DNA of 11,011 bases from positions 1-11,011 of the forward strand of contig CABTZA010000052.1 in assembly GCA_902489225.1 (NCBI GenBank), written 5' to 3'. Source of the DNA: an uncultured Collinsella sp. GTDB taxonomy: Bacteria; Actinomycetota; Coriobacteriia; Coriobacteriales; Coriobacteriaceae. The translations under genes were made by a program, and so were the position numbers. This document shows, in pieces, positions 7,004-11,011 of this stretch. Under the pieces are notes generated by a model, which was given only the letters and a program-made list of their open reading frames with translations, was not told the DNA's origin and did no database searches. The first letter of the stretch is position 1; each line of letters starts with the position of its first letter.

Positions 7004-7270
7004 TACGATGTCCGGTCTTCGGTGGATTACTTGCTGGGGAAATAAAGGCGCGCTTCGCGCGTTTGGAAAGGGCTTCGTGCTGCGGAATGCATTCAGAGGG
7101 AAACCCATCGGGTCCCTTCGTCCTCGGTCTTCTGGGATTAAAGCTGAGGAGAATAAAGTGCGCTTCGCGCCTAATGTGGAGTGCGGCGAGGGCTTCTTGC
7201 GTCCTGTGGAGTGTGCCTAAAAGTAAACTAATGGCGGGCCCTACGATGTCCGGTTTTCGGCGGATTGGCC
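7004..7270. repeat. Decayed tandem copies of the palindromic element
   Basis: The segment beginning GTGCGGCGAGGGCTTCTTGC at 6943 recurs at 7181, and the similarity runs without gaps to about 7029 and 7267 (offset 238). Between them lies a further relative. Its right junction is GTGCTGCGGAAT (7077-7088, one change from the intact copy), and its apex-like CGCTTCGCGC is at 7051-7060. A third apex is at 7161-7170 and a third right junction, GTCCTGTGGAGT, at 7201-7212. The flanks AATAAAG...GCGCTTCGCGC (7041 and 7152) also match each other. This fits about three tandem units of roughly 119 bp of which only the first is intact. Open frames crossing this region are repeat artefacts. Confidence 0.8.
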
Positions 7271-7482
7271 GTTGGCTGAGGGTGGTGCTTGGGGCGACGT
7301 GCAAAAAACGGAGTTTTCAGCAGCCAAAGATTGATGCATAAGGCCATAGCCGGCTTTCGCTACCTTTGTTGATGCTTTTGCACGACAATTGGGCCTTGGC
7401 GATGCCCGTATATGGCTGGTTTCTCGCCGCATGCTATCCAGATGGGACGAGTCATGAGGACTATCTACCTTTTGAAAGACTT
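7271..7482. other. Non-coding stretch with nothing recognised
   Basis: No convincing gene, ribosome site with a long frame, or repeat was seen between the decayed palindromic units and the larA promoter. A 65-codon frame starting at 7366 runs through the promoter and has no family resemblance or clear ribosome site. Confidence 0.5.
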
Positions 7483-7511
7483 TTGACACCAAAATCTTAT
7501 CCCGCGATACT
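7483..7511 (+). promoter_or_regulatory. Sigma-70-type promoter upstream of larA
   Basis: A perfect -35 TTGACA (7483-7488) is followed at exactly 17 bases by GATACT (7506-7511), a 4/6 match to TATAAT. Transcription would begin near 7518, about 330 bases before the larA start. Confidence 0.7.
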
Positions 7512-7573
7512 GAATACTCGCAAAAATGCACGCTCCGGAGGGTACTACCCTGGTACGGTTTGAAATCCATGCA

Positions 7574-7612
7574 CCATTTTATGCAATTAATTAACGCATT
7601 TATGCAAAATGG
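7574..7612. promoter_or_regulatory. AT-rich inverted repeat in the larA leader, possible operator
   Basis: CCATTTT-AT-GCA (7574-7585) and TGCAAAATGG (7603-7612) are reverse complements apart from a 2-base insertion, around the AT-rich AATTAATTAA core. It could be a regulator site, for example for the TetR-family protein of this locus, or simply a leader hairpin. Confidence 0.35.
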
Positions 7613-7689
7613 CTTACGTGCGTACATCTCGGGGTAGATGTTTGCCTCGGCGCTGCGTAAGTCATCCTGTCTATTGTGTCTTTTACAGG

Positions 7690-7723
7690 CGGTTGCGGTC
7701 CCGTTTGGGATCGCGGCCGTTTT
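7690..7723 (+). terminator. Terminator-like hairpin inside the larA leader
   Basis: CGGTTGCGGTCCC (7690-7702) pairs over all 13 positions with GGGATCGCGGCCG (7707-7719), with three G-T wobbles, loop GTTT, followed by TTTTGTT. Wobble pairing points to an RNA hairpin read on the plus strand. It stands 123 bases before larA with no gene upstream for it to end. Confidence 0.65.
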
Positions 7724-7846
7724 GTTATGGGGCAAATATGAACGTTGTGTTAATGAGTCGGTGGACGGTGGTGTTTTTCGGTGAGCGGCGTATCCTTCCA
7801 ACGGTTTATCTAGTGTGTCAGTTGAAAAGGAAGAGGGCGCTCGTCA

Positions 7847-9124
7847 TTGTTTGAATGTGAACTGCCGTTTGACCACAAGACGTTGCATCTGGAGCTCGAG
7901 GATAAGAACTTCGCGGGTGTGATGGAAGGTCATCAAAACGAGTTTAAGACCACGAAATCGCAGGAAGAGCTGGTAGAGGAGTCGCTTGCCAATCCTTATG
8001 GCTCGCCTTCGCTCGAGGAGCTTTGTGCTGGCAAGAAGGATATCGTCATCATTAGCTCCGATCATACGCGTCCCGTTCCCTCGCGTGTGACGATGCCTAT
8101 TCTGCTGCATCACATCCATTCTGCTGCGCCCGAGGCTCGCGTGCGTATTCTGGTTGCTACGGGTATGCATCGTCCGTCGACGCACGAGGAGCTCGTCAAC
8201 AAGTACGGCGAGGAGATCGTTGCCAACGAGGAAATCGTTATGCACGTCGCGACCGATGACAGCATGATGAAGAAGATCGGCACCCTTCCTTCTGGTGGCG
8301 AGTGCATCATCAACAAGATCGCTGCCGATTGCGATCTGCTGCTTGCAGAGGGCTTCATTGAGCCGCACTTCTTTGCTGGTTTCTCTGGCAGCCGCAAGTC
8401 CGTCCTGCCTGGCATCGCCAGCTACAAGACCATCATGTACAACCACAACGGCCAGTTTGTGAACGATTCCCATTCGCGTGCCGGCAACCTGTGCCACAAC
8501 CACGTGAGCGAGGACATGTTTGCCGCTGCCGAGATGGCTCACCTTGCCTTTGTGCTCAACGTGGTGCTCAACGGTAAGCACGAGGTCATTGGCTCCTTCG
8601 CCGGCGACATCCACAAGGCACACGAGGCTGGCTGCGAGTTTGTGAAGAGCCTTGCCGGTGTTGAGCCCGTTGAGTGCGAGATTGCCATCACCACCAACGG
8701 CGGCTACCCGCTCGATCAGAACATCTACCAGGCCGTGAAGGGCATGTGCGCTGCCGAGGCCACACTTCCCGAGGGCGGCGTGATTATCGATGTCGCCGGT
8801 TGTGCCGACGGTCACGGCGGCGAGGGCTTCTATCACAACATCGCCGACAACGACCCGGCGGAGTTTGAGCGCGCCTGCATCGATCGTCCTAAGGACGAGA
8901 CCCTGCCCGACCAGTGGACGAGCCAGATTTTCGCTCGCATCCTGGCACATCATCCCGTGATCATGGTTACCGACCTGTGCGATCACCAGATGCTCAAGGA
9001 TATGCACATGACGCCGGTCAACACTATCGAGGAGGCGCTCAAGCTCGCCTTTGAGATGAAGGGTGCCGATGCCAAGGTTGCCGTCATTCCCGATGGCCTG
9101 GGCGTTGTCGTCGCGCAGCACTAG
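7847..9124 (+). CDS. larA: Nickel-pincer-dependent lactate racemase LarA
   Basis: The protein interconverts D- and L-lactate in the cytoplasm using a nickel pincer nucleotide cofactor. It has 425 residues, close to Lactiplantibacillus plantarum LarA. Every active-site residue I could check falls at the same number as in that enzyme: Asp72 and Arg75 (SDHTRPVPS), His108 (TGMHRP), His174 (EPHFFAG), Lys184 (the cofactor-anchoring lysine in SGSRKSVLPG), His200, Gln295 and Lys298. This supports a true lactate racemase, although related 2-hydroxyacid racemases share much of the fold. The start is TTG at 7847. AAGGAAGAGGG (7827-7837) lies 9 bases upstream, no in-frame ATG exists nearby, and an in-frame stop at 7823 limits extension. 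A putative lactate channel follows 49 bases later, probably in the same transcript. Confidence 0.93.
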   Translation: MFECELPFDHKTLHLELEDKNFAGVMEGHQNEFKTTKSQEELVEESLANPYGSPSLEELCAGKKDIVIISSDHTRPVPSRVTMPILLHHIHSAAPEARVRILVATGMHRPSTHEELVNKYGEEIVANEEIVMHVATDDSMMKKIGTLPSGGECIINKIAADCDLLLAEGFIEPHFFAGFSGSRKSVLPGIASYKTIMYNHNGQFVNDSHSRAGNLCHNHVSEDMFAAAEMAHLAFVLNVVLNGKHEVIGSFAGDIHKAHEAGCEFVKSLAGVEPVECEIAITTNGGYPLDQNIYQAVKGMCAAEATLPEGGVIIDVAGCADGHGGEGFYHNIADNDPAEFERACIDRPKDETLPDQWTSQIFARILAHHPVIMVTDLCDHQMLKDMHMTPVNTIEEALKLAFEMKGADAKVAVIPDGLGVVVAQH

Positions 9125-9173
9125 TGCGTGGCCTAAACGAATCGTTTATAACCGACAAGAAAGATAAGGTTTT

Positions 9174-9905
9174 ATGCTTACCAAACTCCTCTGCGAATTC
9201 GGTGCAACGGCCCTCATGATCATCTTTGGCGTGGGCGTGCACTGCGATACCGTGCTTAAGGGCACCAAGTATCAGGGCTCCGGCCACATGTTTGCCATCA
9301 CCACCTGGTCTTTTGGCATCTCGGTCTGCCTGTTTGTCTTTGGCGGCGCCGTGTGCATGAACCCCGCCATGGTGCTTGCCCAGTGCATCGTCGGCCTGGT
9401 GCCGTGGAGCAACTGCATCCCCTTCATGGTTGCCGATATGCTCGGCGGCTTTGCGGGTGCCGTGATCGCGTGGTTGATGTATGCCGATGAGTTCAAGGCT
9501 TCCGATGGTGTCATCGATCCCGTTGCTCAGCGCAACATCTTCTCGACCAACCCCACCACCGAGGGCACCAACTATGCCCGTAACTTCTTCTGCGAGGCTA
9601 TCTGCACCTTCGTGTTCATCAGCGCCATCCTTGCTGCCGCTAACCGTGCCGGCGAGAACGTTTTGATGCTCGCTATCTGCGTCGGTCTGATCGTTTGGGC
9701 CGTTGGTATGGGCATGGGCGGCATCACTGGCTTCGCCATGAACCAGGCTCGTGACCTTGGTCCTCGCATGGCTTATCAGGTGCTGCCGATCAAGAACAAG
9801 GCCGACAACAACTGGAAGTACGGCCTGCTTGTTCCTGGCATTGCTCCGTTTGTTGGTGCCGCTCTGGCCGCGCTGTTTGTGCATGGTTTCTTGGGTATGT
9901 TCTAG
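9174..9905 (+). CDS. MIP/aquaporin-family channel, LarD-like lactic acid facilitator
   Basis: A 243-residue integral membrane channel with six hydrophobic helices (about 4-22, 38-58, 80-103, 138-156, 162-182, 216-240) and the two half-helix loops of the aquaporin family. The first carries the canonical motif in GGAVCMNPAMVLAQ (63-65 = NPA). The second is GGITGFAMNQARDLGPR, where NPA has become NQA (190-192) while the filter arginine (193) and the D-x-GPR signature remain. The end (NNWKYGLLVPGIAPFVGAALAALF) is also typical of aquaglyceroporins. In L. plantarum an aquaporin-like protein (LarD) in the lar operon conducts lactic acid, and direct linkage to larA here suggests the same job. Glycerol or another small solute is the alternative. 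AAGG (9166-9169) lies close to the ATG. Confidence 0.85.
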   Translation: MLTKLLCEFGATALMIIFGVGVHCDTVLKGTKYQGSGHMFAITTWSFGISVCLFVFGGAVCMNPAMVLAQCIVGLVPWSNCIPFMVADMLGGFAGAVIAWLMYADEFKASDGVIDPVAQRNIFSTNPTTEGTNYARNFFCEAICTFVFISAILAAANRAGENVLMLAICVGLIVWAVGMGMGGITGFAMNQARDLGPRMAYQVLPIKNKADNNWKYGLLVPGIAPFVGAALAALFVHGFLGMF

Positions 9906-9932
9906 TCTGAGGCTACATATATTGTTCGCCGT

Positions 9933-10047
9933 CCGCATGGGGTAACTTCCCAGCGCGTCCTCGGACATGAAAGAACCCCCGCTGCGCACTTCGTGCGGCG
10001 GGGGTTCTTTCGTCCTGCGGAATGCGCTGGGAAGTTACCCTATGCGG
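9933..10047. repeat. Structured palindromic element, intact copy 2 (between convergent genes)
   Basis: Outer stem 9933-9956 pairs with 10024-10047 (24 bp, the one exception being a G-T wobble). The junctions GTCCTCGGACAT (9957-9968) and GTCCTGCGGAAT (10012-10023) are identical to copy 1. The inner stem GAAAGAACCCCCGC (9969-9982) pairs perfectly with GCGGGGGTTCTTTC (9998-10011), and the apex TGCGCACTTCGTGCG (9983-9997) is also identical to copy 1. It lies 27 bases after the channel gene and faces the end of tetR, where a two-way terminator would be expected. Confidence 0.93.
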
Positions 10048-10097
10048 CCAGCTGCGGGATCTTAGTCGCGTTGGGACAAGCAACACTACATATATAT

Positions 10098-10270
10098 CTG
10101 AATTTGGGTGGGAGGGGCTTGTTGCTGGTAGGGGCGTTGGGCTGCTGCTAGCACTTTGGGATGGGTTGTGCTTTTGGTTGGGCGGGGCTTTGGGGTGAGA
10201 GTGGCACTTTGGGATACGTGGCGCCTTGGGGTGGGGCGGTGCTTTGGGATGAAGTTTTTCTTTGGGGTGG
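10098..10270. repeat. Degenerate 17-18 bp tandem repeat downstream of tetR
   Basis: A unit with core GCACTTTGGGAT recurs with starts near 10151, 10169, 10185, 10204, 10221, 10239 and 10257 (16-19 bp apart). Less clear relatives begin near 10098, 10116 and 10132. On the plus strand the units are G/T-rich and nearly lack C; on the minus strand, the tetR sense strand, they read CATCCCAAAGTGC-like and begin just past the tetR stop. There is no spacer structure like a CRISPR. Confidence 0.75.
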
Positions 10271-10279
10271 AGTGGTTAC

Positions 10280-10819
10280 CTAGTTGAAGAGGGGCTTTAT
10301 GGCTGATAAGTAGTCTTTGGCTACGTCGGCTTTGTCTGCTTGGAAGTTGTGCCAGGCCCACCATTGGACGGTGGCTACGAAGCTTGAGGCTATGTGGTGT
10401 AGTAAGAAACTGCGGTCCATGGTGCCAGCGGGGCCTGTGGAGTCGGCGGGGACGGTTTCGGCTGCTCGTGACATGATGGTCTTGCGTAAGCAGTCGGCGA
10501 AGGCGCGGGAGCCGGCGCCGGCTACGAGGGCTCGAACGCCCTGGCGGCGCTCCCAGAGGTTGTTGAGGATATGCTCGACCTGCACGAGTGGGTCGTCGAG
10601 CGGTGTGCCATCGTCGTCGAGGGCGTGGGTACAGATGTCGCTCACGAGCTCGGACAGTAGGTCGTCTTTGCTCTTAAAGAGGCCGTAGAATGTCGCGCGG
10701 CCTACGTGAGCGCGCGCGATGATGTCGCCGACGGTAATCTTGCCGTAGTCCACTTCGCGTAGCAGCTCGGAGAACGCCGCAACGATGGCAGCGCGGCTTT
10801 TTTCTTTGCGGGCATCCAT
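10280..10819 (-). CDS. TetR/AcrR-family transcriptional regulator
   Basis: A 179-residue protein with the N-terminal TetR DNA-binding domain: KITVGDIIARAHVGRATFYGLFKSKDDLL (27-55) matches the family's helix-turn-helix and the following 'TFYxxFxxKxxLL' signature. The rest is the usual variable ligand-binding region, including WERRQGVRALVAG and two tryptophans near 147-149. The ATG at 10819 is preferred because MDARKEKSRAAIV starts like the family; the frame is open to a CTG/ATG region further upstream, but that overlaps larC. Only two bases separate it from the larC stop, so the two are likely one transcript, and translation may be coupled. It may regulate the lar genes, itself or something else; position is the only evidence. 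Confidence 0.88.
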   Translation of the reverse strand: MDARKEKSRAAIVAAFSELLREVDYGKITVGDIIARAHVGRATFYGLFKSKDDLLSELVSDICTHALDDDGTPLDDPLVQVEHILNNLWERRQGVRALVAGAGSRAFADCLRKTIMSRAAETVPADSTGPAGTMDRSFLLHHIASSFVATVQWWAWHNFQADKADVAKDYLSAIKPLFN

Positions 10820-10821
10820 GG

Positions 10822-11011
10822 CTATGCATCCACGTGAACGAGCAGACAACGGAGCGTGCCGGAGCAACCCTCGTAGGGGCGCTTACCGGCGCCGTAGCCG
10901 ACGGCCTCGATGCGGTAGCGGGCCGGTAGGTGCTCGGACGTGCGCAGTGAGGCGACGATGGCGGCGCCCGTGGGCGCCACGAGGTAGCCGGCGACCGGGG
11001 CGGGCGTGAGG
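10822..11011 (-). CDS. larC: LarC nickel-insertion protein, C-terminal part of the visible gene (LarC1-type end)
   Basis: The minus-strand frame enters from the right edge (first full codon at 11010) and gives 62 residues before TAG at 10824-10822. LVAPTGAAIVASL followed after a short gap by YRIEAVGYGAGKR resembles the 'TPTGAA...IGYGAG' segment of LarC (DUF111 family). LarC inserts nickel, with CTP, into the pincer cofactor needed by LarA. In L. plantarum LarC is made from larC1 and larC2 by a programmed frameshift, and this segment corresponds to the end of the LarC1 part. Here a stop follows within about 20 residues and tetR begins 2 bases later, with no LarC2-like sequence downstream. The bulk of the gene is outside the window. 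Family assignment rests on these two motifs plus the adjacent larA. Confidence 0.75.
   Translation of the reverse strand, partial: LTPAPVAGYLVAPTGAAIVASLRTSEHLPARYRIEAVGYGAGKRPYEGCSGTLRCLLVHVDA

Larger units (their letters stand above)
7518..7725 (+). ncRNA. Candidate structured leader or small RNA upstream of larA
   Basis: Transcription from the promoter at 7483-7511 would first make about 205 nt that hold no convincing gene but several hairpins. They are AGGGTA-CT-ACCCT-like pairing near 7538-7552, the arms CCATTTT-AT-GCA (7574-7585) with TGCAAAATGG (7603-7612), ACATCT (7624-7629) with AGATGT (7636-7641), CCTGT (7666-7670) with ACAGG (7685-7689), and then a terminator-like stem ending at 7719. 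It could be an attenuator or riboswitch controlling larA, or a free small RNA. It matches no riboswitch class I can name. Confidence 0.4.

Noticed and set aside
6871..7341. A 156-codon plus-strand frame after ppc
   Set aside because: It runs through the palindromic element and its tandem relatives; its internal similarity comes from the DNA repeat, not a protein repeat.
7241..7801. A 186-codon minus-strand frame between ppc and larA
   Set aside because: It crosses a consensus promoter and several hairpins on the plus strand and has no family resemblance.
7609..7854. An 81-codon frame overlapping the larA start
   Set aside because: It contains the terminator-like stem, overlaps larA out of frame and has no recognisable domain.
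7844..9121. A 425-codon minus-strand frame opposite larA
   Set aside because: It mirrors larA almost end to end, and larA has every expected active-site residue.
10098..10270. CRISPR array
   Set aside because: The units are too short, degenerate and contiguous, with no unique spacers and no cas genes.
10086..10364. A 92-codon minus-strand frame with Pro-Lys repeats
   Set aside because: It overlaps the end of tetR and the 17-18 bp tandem repeat; the PK pattern is just the repeat translated.

Overview
The window looks like chromosomal DNA of a high-GC, anaerobic gut actinomycete of the Coriobacteriia, most likely Collinsella or a close relative. This is judged from the GC-rich codon use, the GTG and TTG starts, the protein content and the many palindromic intergenic repeats. 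No 16S or other phylogenetic marker was available, so the genus is an inference. No rRNA, tRNA, CRISPR array, insertion sequence or phage gene was seen.

Left part (1-2163): the tail of an EamA/DMT-type transporter ends at a good terminator. It is followed by an M20-family metal-dependent amidohydrolase and a small MFS transporter gene that appears to have lost its middle by an in-frame deletion. Several long, near-perfect palindromes lie between these genes and just after the MFS remnant.

Middle part (2164-6852): two housekeeping genes, hisS (histidyl-tRNA synthetase) and ppc (phosphoenolpyruvate carboxylase). Each is preceded by a perfect TATAAT -10 box without a good -35. The ppc -35 zone is covered by an inverted repeat that could be an operator.

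Right part (6853-11011): about 1 kb of non-coding DNA separates ppc from a lactate-racemase locus. It holds an intact palindromic element, decayed tandem relatives of it, and a probable structured leader with its own promoter and an internal terminator-like hairpin. The locus has larA (all nine examined active-site residues present, TTG start) followed by a lactate-channel-like aquaporin with an altered second NPA motif. A TetR-family regulator and the end of larC face them on the other strand. LarC belongs to the pathway that makes the nickel-pincer cofactor of LarA. A plausible reading is that the cell imports or exports lactate through the channel, interconverts D- and L-lactate with LarA, and matures LarA with LarC and other Lar proteins outside the window. 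Control by the TetR protein is a guess from position.

The most unusual signal is a palindromic element present at 6877-7003 and 9933-10047. Two 12-nt junctions and an apical hairpin are identical in both copies, while the two paired stems differ but keep their base pairing. This is the covariation expected of a selected nucleic-acid structure.
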